This document shows, piece by piece, positions 26,842 through 35,960 of a DNA stretch of 64,000 bases. Source of the DNA: Pirellulaceae bacterium (lineage in GTDB: Bacteria; Planctomycetota; Planctomycetia; Pirellulales; Pirellulaceae); contig BPJV01000005.1 in the NCBI GenBank assembly GCA_026004795.1, positions 1-64,000 on the forward strand, given 5' to 3'. Positions within the stretch are counted from its first letter, which is position 1. The number at the start of each line of letters is the position of its first letter. Below the pieces are notes generated by a model. It was not told the origin of the DNA and did no database searches. It saw only the letters and a program-made list of their open reading frames with translations. The position numbers were made by a program, and so were the translations under genes.

Positions 26842-29112
26842 ATGAAGAAGCAACTGCCAACGATGTTCCCCGTAGCGGCGATAAGTCTGCGGTGTCTGAT
26901 TGGCATCGTCGTTTGTGTGCTGGGGGAATCCATGGCGGTGGCGCAGGTCGAGCGGTTTGATTCTCCGCAAACGATGTACGTCGCCGAGGAGGAAGCCGAG
27001 GTTCGTTCGGGGCCAGGGGACGACTACTATCCCACCAGCACTTTACCGATGGGCCAGCCGGTGGAGGTGCATTTGCGCACGGCTGATGGCTGGTTGGGCA
27101 TTCGTCCTCCCGAGGGGAGCTACAGTTGGATTCCTGCTCGCGCCGGTTATTTGCTTCCCGGCGGGCGCGTCGTCGAGATCATGGAACCGGAAACGGTTTG
27201 TTGGATCGGATCGGAGGTAGCGTCGCCCGAGCTACTGCGTTGGCAAGTCGCACTGGGGCAGGGGGAGCAATTGGTGGTGCTGGGCGAAGCGCATCGCCAG
27301 CGCAGTGACGGCTCCTCAGAGTTGTGGTATCGAGTGGCCCCGCCGTCGGCCGAGTTTCGCTGGATCCATCGCTCGCAATGTGCTGTTGATCCGCCCCCGC
27401 CTGGTCCAGCTATCGAAGCAGCCGAGGCACAAGTAGCGGATGACCAACGAGCGATGGGGGACGAGCCTGCCAGAATCCCGGCGGACAAGCGGGTGCGACG
27501 CTTGCCTCGAGATACGGCTACCGCCTCCCGCACGCAGCGGCGCCCGGCGGAGACGAGGCAGGGGGCGGGACAATCGTCGTCGGCGGTTCGATCGGCCGGC
27601 AGTGTCGCACAGCAATCGCCAGGCTCGGAGGTCTTGCCGGCGCAATTTGTAGCAAATCAAGGGGGCGCGCAGGAGCCTGGATACCTCATGGCAGGTGAGC
27701 AATACTCCGTCATGGAGACAGTAGAGGGCGAGCAATGGGAGTATGCTAGCGATCCGCTCTATGAGGAGGATGCCCCGCTTTCCGACGATCCGTTGGACGA
27801 CCCCGAGGCGTGGCGCGGATGGCATGCGTTCGATTTCGAACTTCCCCAATGGCACTTTCCCATCTTACGTCGTCTTTTCAGCAGTCCGGAGGATGAACCG
27901 GCGGCGTTTGACCCTTTAGCCGATGATCCCTATAGTTTGGAAGTGATGCGTCCTCCGCGTCGTTCGCCGATGCTGCCTCCCCCCACCTCGACACGGTTCC
28001 GACGTAGCACGCCGAGAGTGGCTACGGAGCAGGTGGAAGTTATGGTTCCGCGTAGGCAAACGCCTTGGCGGGATCCAGCAGAATTGCGACGACGTCGCCT
28101 CGAGGGGAGGTTGGGTGATGCGCCAGCGGGAACCGATGCCCGCAGCATCTTAGAAGAAATTCAGGACAACCTATCCGCATTGGGAACCAAATCGACGACC
28201 GGGGCGATGGGCCAGTTGGGAATGCCTGGCCGAACACCGATGTCAGGTCATCCCGTGTCGGGGGAAATCTCCACAGCAGCACCTCGGAATCCAGGTGCGA
28301 TGTTGACCAGCGAAAGGGCATGGTACGGTGTAGGTGCCAGCGGTCGGGCTGCGGGAGTGGAGAGCGTTCCGGCCCTGGAGTCGGTTACCGCGACCTCGGC
28401 CACTGGTCGCGGCGAAGAAGCCTTAGCTGCGCTGCAGATCGCCTTGAGCCAGGAAGTGGCCAAGCCAACCGGTGCTTGGAATCTGGCGCCACTGCGCACA
28501 GAAATCGTTCGCCTGATCGAACACGGCGACACGCCACTGGTGCGAGGTCAGGCCCGTCTGTTGCTGGAACGTTTGGAGGAGTTTCAAGGGCATGCCAGCC
28601 GCACGGCCTTGCTGGGGACTGCTTCCTTGACCATGAGAGGAGCTGGGCAGGACACGGCATCGTTTCTGCCAATTGCCATGAGCGGCGGGCATGCGCCCGT
28701 GGGAGCTATCCCTGATGCTGCTCCCGCGGTCGGCAGTGCGGTCGTCCCTGCCGCATATGTCGCCACGGCTAAGGGAGCAGGGACGATTCCTTCGGTATCT
28801 TCTACAATGCCTGTGCCGAAGTCAGATTCCGAAACGCCCGTGTTCCGATCGCGGAGCACCGCTACCGTTGACGGTCAAATTCCGTTCGATGCCACCGGGA
28901 TTTTAGTTCCCGTCTATGCCGGGGATGCGGCCCAGCCACGCTATGCGCTGGCTGGTAGTGACGGACACATCATCGCCTACGTAACGCCGCTGGCCGGAAT
29001 GAAGCTGGATCATCATCTACATCAACCAGTCGGCGTGTACGGGCTGCGAGGCTACTTGCCGCAATTGCAGGCGCTGTATATCCAAGCGGAGCGCGTGGTC
29101 CGTTTGCCTTAA
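26842..29112 (+). CDS. Exported bacterial SH3-domain protein with long variable region
   Basis: A 756-residue exported protein. A signal-type segment (ISLRCLIGIVVCVLGESMAVAQ) precedes a bacterial SH3 domain (about 45-110; YVAEEEAEVRSGPGDDYYPT, GWLGIRPPEG, SWIPAR) and a second, weaker SH3-like unit (110-190; RWIHRSQC). The middle is Arg/Pro/Ala-rich and low in order. A C-terminal segment (GILVPVYAGDAAQPRYALAG and VGVYGLRGYLPQ) forms a small beta domain with GLRG. SH3 repeats of this kind usually bind cell-wall or matrix polymers. I know planctomycete proteins of this layout but no assigned function. It is convergent with mnmE (56 bases). Confidence 0.8.
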   Translation: MKKQLPTMFPVAAISLRCLIGIVVCVLGESMAVAQVERFDSPQTMYVAEEEAEVRSGPGDDYYPTSTLPMGQPVEVHLRTADGWLGIRPPEGSYSWIPARAGYLLPGGRVVEIMEPETVCWIGSEVASPELLRWQVALGQGEQLVVLGEAHRQRSDGSSELWYRVAPPSAEFRWIHRSQCAVDPPPPGPAIEAAEAQVADDQRAMGDEPARIPADKRVRRLPRDTATASRTQRRPAETRQGAGQSSSAVRSAGSVAQQSPGSEVLPAQFVANQGGAQEPGYLMAGEQYSVMETVEGEQWEYASDPLYEEDAPLSDDPLDDPEAWRGWHAFDFELPQWHFPILRRLFSSPEDEPAAFDPLADDPYSLEVMRPPRRSPMLPPPTSTRFRRSTPRVATEQVEVMVPRRQTPWRDPAELRRRRLEGRLGDAPAGTDARSILEEIQDNLSALGTKSTTGAMGQLGMPGRTPMSGHPVSGEISTAAPRNPGAMLTSERAWYGVGASGRAAGVESVPALESVTATSATGRGEEALAALQIALSQEVAKPTGAWNLAPLRTEIVRLIEHGDTPLVRGQARLLLERLEEFQGHASRTALLGTASLTMRGAGQDTASFLPIAMSGGHAPVGAIPDAAPAVGSAVVPAAYVATAKGAGTIPSVSSTMPVPKSDSETPVFRSRSTATVDGQIPFDATGILVPVYAGDAAQPRYALAGSDGHIIAYVTPLAGMKLDHHLHQPVGVYGLRGYLPQLQALYIQAERVVRLP

Positions 29113-29168
29113 CCGGTGCCATGGCGTGCGCCGCACCGCGTGGCGGTGCATCGCGTTGTAGGATCGCC

Positions 29169-30608
29169 TCACTTGCCGATGCAGAATCGACTGAAGATAT
29201 TATCCAGAATGTCTTCGCTGTGGACTTCACCCATGACGCCAGCCAGTCGATCGATGACCCATCGCAAGTCAGCGGCGACCAGTTCGTCGGCGGCGCCAAG
29301 GTTGACCGATGCGATGGCCGAGTGCAGCGCCTGACGAGCGGCGATCAATTCGGCGTGGCAACGTGTCAGTGTCGACAGTAGTGCGCTGCTGCGCGGCCCT
29401 TGAGTGCTGTTGCTCAACGCTTGCCGGAGGTGCTGCTTCAGCGTCTCGATCGTCTCTGGGCGATGGATGCTGACCTCCAGCGCGCCACCGGTGGCCTGGC
29501 CAGACTCCCACGCATCAGGCAGGTGCGCGGGTTGATCCGCTTTGGTCCACAGAACGGTCACGGGAGCAAACGGTTGCACCTCAGCCAATAGGGCTTGCCA
29601 TGCAGTCGGCGGTACCTGCTGGGGATCGACGCAGAGTAACAGCCAATCGGCGCGTTGCAACTGTATGCGCAAATGCTGTTGCGCCACGGCGCGCGGGCTA
29701 TCATCCTGCCACTCTTCCCAGCCCGCCGTGTCGATGCACTCTATGCGCAGGCCGCCGAGGTCGACGCTACTGCTAACGGCGTCTCGGGTGGTGCCGGCTC
29801 GATCACTGACGATGGCGTGCGGGCGACCGAGGAGAGCGTTGAACAGGCTGCTCTTGCCGGCGTTGGGGTATCCCACCAGCACCACGCGAGGCTCGCTGAG
29901 CCGGTGCCCACGTGACTCGATCTGCTGCAAGAGGCTGGCCAGTTGATGGTCGATCGCCTGCAGTCGCCCGTGCAGCGTCTCGGCGGAGATGAACTCGATG
30001 TCTTCCTCGACAAAATCCAATCCGGCTTCCAAGTGCGCCAGCAGTTCGATCATCTCGTCGCGCAGGTGCCGCACCGGATGGGACAAGTTGCCCGCCAATT
30101 GAGCGAGGGCTGCATGCAATTCCTCGGGCGTTTGCGCCTCGATCACTCCCAGTACCGCTTCGGCCTGCGCCAGGTCGAGTTTGCCGGCGAGGAACGCCCG
30201 CAACGTGAACTCGCCGGGGCGAGCCAGCCGCGCTCCACAGGCGATGGCCGTCTCCACCAGTCCTGCCAAGATGGGTAGGGAGCCGACCACGTGTAATTCA
30301 GCCGAGGGCTGGCCGGTGTAGCTGCGCGTGCTGGGCCACCACAAGCAATGGGCATCGATCGAATAGGAATCCAAAGGCGATCCTTCGACGTGCAGACGAC
30401 ACGTGCCCGGCAACCGCACCGCGCGGCCATTGGTTGGTAGTTTGGTGGCCGGGCATGAGCCGTTTGCTGGTGGCTCGCGGTCCGTGCCGATCGGAAAAAA
30501 GAATTGGCTTAGCACCGCATTGGTGCGCGGTCCGCTCAGGCGCACGATGCCCCGGACCGCTGGAGCATCCGCACTGCTGATGGCCACAATGGTATCGTCG
30601 ACGTCCAT
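29169..30608 (-). CDS. mnmE: tRNA uridine-5-carboxymethylaminomethyl modification GTPase MnmE
   Basis: A complete MnmE of about 480 residues. The N-terminal folate-binding domain includes TIVAISSADAPAVRGIVRLSGP and RPGEFTLRAFLAGKLDLAQAEAV. The central helical region surrounds a G domain with the P-loop GYPNAGKSSL, SDRAGTTRD, DTAGWEEW and the WTKAD motif. The C-terminus is DILDNIFSRFCIGK, ending in the catalytic Cys-x-x-Lys. With MnmG it adds cmnm5 to U34 of tRNAs. ATG 30606-30608 fits the family start (MDVDDTIVAIS). An earlier ATG at 30663-30665 would add 19 residues and still not overlap the upstream gene. MnmG is not in the window. Confidence 0.95.
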   Translation of the reverse strand: MDVDDTIVAISSADAPAVRGIVRLSGPRTNAVLSQFFFPIGTDREPPANGSCPATKLPTNGRAVRLPGTCRLHVEGSPLDSYSIDAHCLWWPSTRSYTGQPSAELHVVGSLPILAGLVETAIACGARLARPGEFTLRAFLAGKLDLAQAEAVLGVIEAQTPEELHAALAQLAGNLSHPVRHLRDEMIELLAHLEAGLDFVEEDIEFISAETLHGRLQAIDHQLASLLQQIESRGHRLSEPRVVLVGYPNAGKSSLFNALLGRPHAIVSDRAGTTRDAVSSSVDLGGLRIECIDTAGWEEWQDDSPRAVAQQHLRIQLQRADWLLLCVDPQQVPPTAWQALLAEVQPFAPVTVLWTKADQPAHLPDAWESGQATGGALEVSIHRPETIETLKQHLRQALSNSTQGPRSSALLSTLTRCHAELIAARQALHSAIASVNLGAADELVAADLRWVIDRLAGVMGEVHSEDILDNIFSRFCIGK

Positions 30609-30681
30609 AAGCGAAGGATTGCCGTGGTTGCGACTCGGGCGTGGTGTCGGCTGACTAGGTGCCATGGTCTCGGGGGCCAGC

Positions 30682-32016
30682 CTACGGGCCACCGGGGGAA
30701 CCAAGTTGCAGTCGGCCCGTCTCCGCTTGCCGTCGTGGCGGTGGGGATGCACCGATGGGGCCCGGAGCCGCGCCGGTTCCCACCCCGGGCGAACCGGAGG
30801 ATCCGGTGACGCTTTCCAGTCCCGGCATCTGCCCGAAAAGATCCAGGACGGCCTGGAACGCCTCGTTGAACAGTTGTTGTGTTTCGGCAGCAGCCATCAA
30901 CTTCAACTGTCCGACCAGTCCTTGGAGGAAAAAACGTGGCATGGTGAAAGATTGCGGATCCAGCTGTGTCAGCCTCTGCTTGGCTTTGTTCATCGCGGAG
31001 TCCCAATCGGAGAGCAAAGTCTTGGAAGTCCACCGGCCGTCGATTCTGATCATGTACCAGCGGACGATGGGCTTACCCTGAGCAGAGATCTCGATGACCC
31101 CCTCGTCCTTTTCTTCGTTGATAACTACGAGAGAGACTTCCTCGTCTTGGCTCATGGTAAGCGAGCGCAGGCCCTCAAACGGTGGCGGCAGTTGTTGCAT
31201 TGATCCTCCAGCAAATGTGTCCTGGAGGGCTTGCAGGGAAGGAAGGGTCTCGCCATGCAGCCTCGCCAACCACCGGATAATATTCTCCTTTTCGAAGTTG
31301 TGCTCTTCCCACAGCGACGGGTCGGCCAGGATGTCGAGGAATTGGGACAGTTGCGGCCAGGCTTCTTCCATCATGGCGCGTCGCTGGGGATCATTCTTGA
31401 AGATGGGGTGTTCCAGAATGAATTGTTTCTTCTCTCTAGCGACCGTGGCCATAAGGTTGATCAGTTCTTGCAAACTGGTGCGCAAGGGGGCGACCTTCTG
31501 CATGGCCAAGGCGAGAATCTCCGCGATGTCGTTTTGCATTTTGGGAGTAAGCATGTGCCAGAGTATCGCCGCATGGCCAGCATTTGCTTCCCGCTCGACG
31601 ATCTCCGCCCACTGGCGGAGCGTGATATCGGCGTCGAACGGGTATTGAAGCAGTTCGTCGGGATCCACGCGGGGCACTTCAGTGACCGCTCGTTTGGGTT
31701 CTGCCTTGGGCAAAGGTTTGTTAAACGCTTCGGGTTTGCCGAGCTTCAACGCGCGGAGTTGATCAGCAAAGGATAGTCGCGAGAGGGGGATCTCCGCTTC
31801 TTTCCCGTCGCTGCGACGCCGCAAGATGACGCCGTCATCGGTCAAGCGAACGAACTCGGCGCGTACTTCAGCGCCACCGATGTTCCACACGTTGGAGGAA
31901 AGGTCGCCTTGCTGGGCAATGGCGCTTGCACGATGGCCGGCAGTCAACGCGACGGAATTGGCGACGAGGCAGGCCAGGAGATGCAAGACGAGCCGGTGGC
32001 GCATGCGGCGGTGCAT
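30682..32016 (-). CDS. Exported SHD1-domain protein
   Basis: A 444-residue protein with a signal peptide (LVLHLLACLVANSVALTAGHRASAIA). A short SHD1-like unit follows (VWNIGGAEVRAEFVRLTDDGVILRRRSDGKEAEIPLSRLSFADQL), a small beta domain common in planctomycete exported proteins. The rest is helical and low in known motifs, ending in a Gly/Pro/Ser-rich tail. No catalytic residues are visible. The stop lies just upstream of mnmE on the same strand, so they may be co-transcribed, probably without a functional link. Confidence 0.75.
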   Translation of the reverse strand: MHRRMRHRLVLHLLACLVANSVALTAGHRASAIAQQGDLSSNVWNIGGAEVRAEFVRLTDDGVILRRRSDGKEAEIPLSRLSFADQLRALKLGKPEAFNKPLPKAEPKRAVTEVPRVDPDELLQYPFDADITLRQWAEIVEREANAGHAAILWHMLTPKMQNDIAEILALAMQKVAPLRTSLQELINLMATVAREKKQFILEHPIFKNDPQRRAMMEEAWPQLSQFLDILADPSLWEEHNFEKENIIRWLARLHGETLPSLQALQDTFAGGSMQQLPPPFEGLRSLTMSQDEEVSLVVINEEKDEGVIEISAQGKPIVRWYMIRIDGRWTSKTLLSDWDSAMNKAKQRLTQLDPQSFTMPRFFLQGLVGQLKLMAAAETQQLFNEAFQAVLDLFGQMPGLESVTGSSGSPGVGTGAAPGPIGASPPPRRQAETGRLQLGSPGGP

Positions 32017-32165
32017 TTTCGTCCTCTCAGCAGAGAATTGACAGGATGAAGAACGGATTCTGAAAGACTCGTTTATTGTAACTAGACCCGGCGATGCTTG
32101 TGCTCCACTTTTCCGGTGCTAGGCCGGGGCCGGCCGGGGGATGCCGCGGCCGGCATGGGCAGGGG

Positions 32166-33218
32166 TTAAGGTAACGAGTCGAAACGTGGCGGCACGTCGA
32201 CGAGGGATGGAGATTCGTTGGACGAGGAGGCACCGACATAGATTTCGCATGTACAGCGCAGCGGGCCGGTGGTCGAGGAGCGTTTGCAGCGCAACCGCAA
32301 GCCTGTCTCGGTGACTCGTACCACCACGGCGTCGACGTCGGGATCGGAAAGTTCGAAGTGCACGGTCGGTTTATGGCCAAAGGGTTGGGGAAAGGCAAGG
32401 GCGAGGACCGCTTCTCGTTGAGCGGGCGCGAAATCGATGATCATGCTGCCGCTAAGATAACGTTGGCCTGCTTCGTCAACGTCGGTGATCAACTGCAGCA
32501 GGGGAGCGTGTTCACCGCTCATGATCTCGCTGTCCTGCGTCGCTGACGCTTCATCGTCGAGGATTCCCGGGGGCTGATCAGTCGCCAACGAGGCAGAAAA
32601 ATCCACTACGAGACCAGTCGTGCTTGGCGAGGCGGACTCGGATGCCGTGTGTTGCCAGGGGGCGTGCGGCATCGTCGCGGGGGCGGGAGACGTCGTTGCC
32701 GTCGGCCGTTCAGCGGCTGGGGGCCGCGACCGCGGCGGGTGACCGCGCCATGACCAAGCGAGTTCGACCGCGCGACGGATCGCCCAGGAGAGGGACGCTG
32801 TCAACTCCCGCCAGTGTTGCCAGCGGGACCACCCCGCGTGTTGCAGGTGGTGTGCCAGCCAGGCTTCGGCTATCCCCACGCCGACAATGGCGATTAGCGA
32901 TTCTCCGATGGCAGCCGATTGGAGCGCCACCGCGCCGATCAAGTTGAGCCAGCCGACATCGATCCACAGCAAGATCCATGGACCTGCCGCTCGGTAGGCG
33001 GATACACTTCGTTGCATCAACAGTGGGGCACGAACGCAAGTAGCAAGGATGAAGGCCACCACGGCCAAGCTGCTGCCCCATCCCGGAGACCACTGCCGGG
33101 GCGGACCGACAATGGCCGCTAACCACATCAAAAAACTGCACACCATCCATGCTACCGCCAACATCGACGGTAGCGACCAACGACTCCACCAAGGCCTACC
33201 GACGGGCATGCGCCGCAT
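32166..33218 (-). CDS. Membrane protein with cytoplasmic beta-rich domain, unknown
   Basis: A 350-residue protein. Four N-terminal hydrophobic segments (including SMLAVAWMVCSFLMWLAAIV and GWGSSLAVVAFILATCV) are followed by a Pro/Ala/Ser-rich linker (about 160-200). A C-terminal beta domain (ITDVDEAGQRYLSGSMIIDF, PTVHFELSDPDVDAVVVRVTETGLRLRCKRS) follows. No family is recognised. It begins six bases after the metK stop and is probably in the metK transcript. The hydrophobic part and the linker suggest a membrane-anchored binding domain. Confidence 0.65.
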   Translation of the reverse strand: MRRMPVGRPWWSRWSLPSMLAVAWMVCSFLMWLAAIVGPPRQWSPGWGSSLAVVAFILATCVRAPLLMQRSVSAYRAAGPWILLWIDVGWLNLIGAVALQSAAIGESLIAIVGVGIAEAWLAHHLQHAGWSRWQHWRELTASLSWAIRRAVELAWSWRGHPPRSRPPAAERPTATTSPAPATMPHAPWQHTASESASPSTTGLVVDFSASLATDQPPGILDDEASATQDSEIMSGEHAPLLQLITDVDEAGQRYLSGSMIIDFAPAQREAVLALAFPQPFGHKPTVHFELSDPDVDAVVVRVTETGLRLRCKRSSTTGPLRCTCEIYVGASSSNESPSLVDVPPRFDSLP

Positions 33219-33224
33219 GAGAGT

Positions 33225-34403
33225 TTACGCCGTCACGGCCGCTACACCCAGGCGTTCGGCCAGCTCGCCGGCTCGAGAGGTGTCTTCCCAGGAGAACCCG
33301 TCCCGCCCGAAGTGCCCACCGGCTGCCGTCGCCCGGTAGATGGGGCGCTGCAGATCGAGGTACTTGATGATTCCCCCCGGGGAAAGCGGAAAGAGCTCCT
33401 TGACCGCTTCGCAAATCGCCGCATCATCGACCTTGCCAGATCCTTGGGTATCGACGTGCACGCTGACCGGGTCGCTAACCCCGATGGCGTAGGCTAGTTG
33501 CACTTCACAGCGATCGGCCAGACCAGCGGCCACGATGTTCTTGGCAACATGCCGCGCCATGTAGGCCGCGCTCCGATCGACCTTTGTCGGATCCTTGCCG
33601 CTGAACGCTCCCCCGCCGTGACGTCCCCAGCCACCGTAGGTGTCGACAATAATCTTGCGCCCGGTCAAACCACAGTCGCCATGAGGTCCGCCGACGACGA
33701 ACTTGCCGGTGGGATTGATGTGGTAGGTGATGTTCGAGGTGTCCAAGTCCTCTGGCAAGCACGGTTTGACGATTTCCTCCTGGACGAACGCGCGGATCTC
33801 AGCTTGGGTGACATCCGGAGTGTGCTGCGTGGAGACGACAACTGCGTGCACGCGTTTGGGAAGAAAGCCTTCGTACTCAATGGTTACCTGACTCTTGCTA
33901 TCCGGTCGCAGCCATGAGACCACGCCGTTCTTTCTCGCATCGGTCAGCCGATTGGTGATGCGGTGGGCAAGGGCGATGGGCAGCGGCATCAGCTCGGGAG
34001 TATCGTTGCACGCGAAGCCGAACATCAGGCCTTGGTCGCCAGCACCGATGTCTTTGTTTTGCGCCTTGTCTTCATTGACTCCTTGGGCGATATCCGGGCT
34101 CTGCTCGTCCAGGCTGACCATTACGCAGCACGTGTCGGCATTGATGCCTGCCAGGTCGTCGACATAGCCGACTTCACGGATAACATCTCGCACTACGCGC
34201 GTGTAGTTGACCTGCGCTTTGGTCGATATCTCCCCGGCGATCATCGCCAAACCTGTGGTGACGAGCGTTTCGCAGGCCACGCGGCTGGTCGGATCCTGAG
34301 CCAATAGGGCGTCCAATACTCCATCGGAGATCTGATCCGCCAGTTTGTCCGGGTGCCCCATACTGACCGATTCGCTCGTAAATAGATACTTACCACTAGC
34401 CAA
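33225..34403 (-). CDS. metK: S-adenosylmethionine synthetase
   Basis: A complete MetK of 392 residues. Motifs are [24 protein letters not shown] (ATP/Mg), [66 protein letters not shown] and [14 protein letters not shown]. It makes S-adenosylmethionine from ATP and methionine in the cytosol. The family start [14 protein letters not shown] is encoded with TTG at 34401-34403. The nearest upstream ATG (34472) would add an atypical 23-residue leader. The TTG start is therefore preferred. No SAM riboswitch is evident in the 170-base region upstream. Confidence 0.95.
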   Translation of the reverse strand: MASGKYLFTSESVSMGHPDKLADQISDGVLDALLAQDPTSRVACETLVTTGLAMIAGEISTKAQVNYTRVVRDVIREVGYVDDLAGINADTCCVMVSLDEQSPDIAQGVNEDKAQNKDIGAGDQGLMFGFACNDTPELMPLPIALAHRITNRLTDARKNGVVSWLRPDSKSQVTIEYEGFLPKRVHAVVVSTQHTPDVTQAEIRAFVQEEIVKPCLPEDLDTSNITYHINPTGKFVVGGPHGDCGLTGRKIIVDTYGGWGRHGGGAFSGKDPTKVDRSAAYMARHVAKNIVAAGLADRCEVQLAYAIGVSDPVSVHVDTQGSGKVDDAAICEAVKELFPLSPGGIIKYLDLQRPIYRATAAGGHFGRDGFSWEDTSRAGELAERLGVAAVTA

Positions 34404-34572
34404 CGTTGATACCCCTATCCGATTCCCAGTCGATTTATCAAAGAACCCTGCACGCCCGTCACACGCCTCCATGGTCTACCGATGGCGACACCTCGACGGA
34501 CAATCGCATTAGTATACTTGCAGATGGAAAGGGGCGAAAGCGGCACATGGCAGTTGAACAACCGGTCGCGCG

Positions 34573-35001
34573 TCACTGCTCAATGGTGACCGACATCGGT
34601 TTATGGATCAACGTTCCCCGATACCCGAGATAGAGTTCCCCGTCGAGCGCAATTCCGCGAAGGCGTTCCAGGCTACCTACGACCATGAGGTGGGCCGACA
34701 GGGTTTGATGAGCAGCGATTTCCAACGGAAGTGACTTTGGACCAAAGTCGAGTGATACCCCTCAACAATAGGAGCTGCCTGCCACAAGAATGGGATAGGG
34801 ATTGTTGTTGGTAATCCGCAGTTCGATCTTTTGGTAGGGGCTGTATTCGTCGTGTAGTTCTTGCCGCTGCCCGGTGGTCTCGATTTTCACTCGGTACGCT
34901 GGTAGGTAGGTTGTCCACAAGCTCTCGATAACAGGGGCCGCGACCAAAATGGTGCCGATCGCCAGTAACAACCACGGTAGAAAAGCTTTCGCGTGTCGCA
35001 T
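34573..35001 (-). CDS. Candidate selenoprotein: membrane-anchored beta-sandwich protein with in-frame UGA
   Basis: Reading TGA as selenocysteine, the frame from ATG 34999-35001 runs 142 codons to TGA 34573-34575. Residues 5-30 form one membrane segment (AFLPWLLLAIGTILVAAPVIESLW). The rest is a predicted beta-sandwich (RVKIETTGQRQELHDEY and KIELRITNNNPYPILVAGSSYC). Codon 80 is TGA directly after Cys79. After it the frame remains natural protein (LPLEIAAHQTLSAHLMVVG, ALDGELYLGYRG and a TIEQ end), not shadow composition. A SECIS-like hairpin follows (separate entry). Alternatives are a nonsense mutation of Cys or Trp, or a sequencing error. Fold and function are unknown; neighbouring Cys-Sec suggests redox chemistry on the outer face. 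It lies upstream of metK on the same strand. Confidence 0.6.
34733..34764 (-). promoter_or_regulatory. SECIS-like hairpin after the in-frame UGA
   Basis: Counting the UGA as 1-3, nucleotides 16-21 (GACUUU) pair perfectly with 27-32 (AAAGUC), with the loop GGUCC at 22-26. The loop starts with G and its GGU is at 22-24. From memory of the E. coli fdhF SECIS, its GGU occupies the same positions. The 18 nucleotides between UGA and loop fall in the range described for bacterial SECIS elements. The lower stem is imperfect. The match is suggestive, not proof of SelB binding. Confidence 0.6.
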
Positions 35002-35096
35002 CGATTCTGACCTCACGCTTGAAGTCGCGGCTAACGGATCGCCTGCTGGATGGCCCTTCATTGTAGGTTGGCTTACTAAGGGATGGCAAATCGATT

Positions 35097-35543
35097 TTAG
35101 TAGCCCTCCTCGTCAGTGATGCTCCACGTGGGGCTGGAGCCATCGCGGGAGGCAGTTCGCGGTTGGACTTCGTAGGCATGGGGATCATCGTAATAGGTTG
35201 ATGATTCTTGCGCCGGGGCGTTTTCTGCAGGGGGAACGGTAGGCCGCGGAGTACGTTTTACTTCCTCGGTGCTCTGCGTTTTGTCGGCAAACGCCTCTGC
35301 TGCGGCGGGATCGCTGAAGATGGAACCGACGCGGCCCTCGACCGGATCGGTTCGTTCCCATTTTCCACCCACCGTAGCGTAGTCATCGAGAAAACCCGGA
35401 TGGCCGATAGCGCAGCCGCTCAACACGAGGAGGCTGGCCAGCGTAACCGTTGCCCTTGGTAGGTTCCCCTTGGTTGGCAGACAACGTGGGAGGGAAACGT
35501 CTTGGCCACTATGGAATTTCCCAACTTGTCTCTTCCGCCACAT
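35097..35543 (-). CDS. Small lipoprotein
   Basis: A 148-residue exported protein. A long charged leader is followed by a hydrophobic run ATVTLASLLVLSGC that matches a lipobox, with Cys44 as the likely lipid attachment site. The mature part (WERTDPVEGRVGSIFSDP) is followed by an acidic, Ser/Thr/Pro-rich, probably unstructured tail. I do not recognise it. The true start may be internal, because the leader before the hydrophobic run is unusually long. It lies 95 bases upstream of the candidate selenoprotein on the same strand. Confidence 0.65.
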   Translation of the reverse strand: MWRKRQVGKFHSGQDVSLPRCLPTKGNLPRATVTLASLLVLSGCAIGHPGFLDDYATVGGKWERTDPVEGRVGSIFSDPAAAEAFADKTQSTEEVKRTPRPTVPPAENAPAQESSTYYDDPHAYEVQPRTASRDGSSPTWSITDEEGY

Positions 35544-35960
35544 GTTGCTGGTTCTCGCTTTTTGTAACTGGTCAATCGTCGGTTCATCGTCCCGCCGCGG
35601 GGTGACTGCTGCGCTCCCCGGTTGGTTACTCTAAAGACTGAGATCGGCAGATTGCGACGGTGCGGTTTAGGCAAAGTTTGCAGCCTGGGCGGGGTGAGGT
35701 TGGCGGGCCGTAGCCCGTAGCGAGGGGATGCTACGCGATTACACGCCGTGGGGCGGCATCGGCATGCGGCACGCGCCGCTGATACTCGCCGAGTCAAGAG
35801 AGCGCCTGGATGGCTGTTGCAAGCAGGGCGTGGGCAGAGATTGCAAGGAGCAGTTGACGAGCCTATAACGCTGGCAGTAGTGGGGAAGGGGGCGCGGTTG
35901 ACGCCACGGCAGCGGAAGACGACGCCTTGCGAACATCAGCGGCTGGCCTACCGTAGCGGC
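35544..35960. other. Intergenic region without visible gene
   Basis: 417 bases between the mlaD stop and the lipoprotein start. Frames on both strands are Arg/Pro-rich shadows. No terminator that I can defend. Confidence 0.35.

Noticed and set aside
34404-34572. SAM riboswitch upstream of metK
   Set aside because: I looked for conserved SAM or SAH riboswitch cores and found none.
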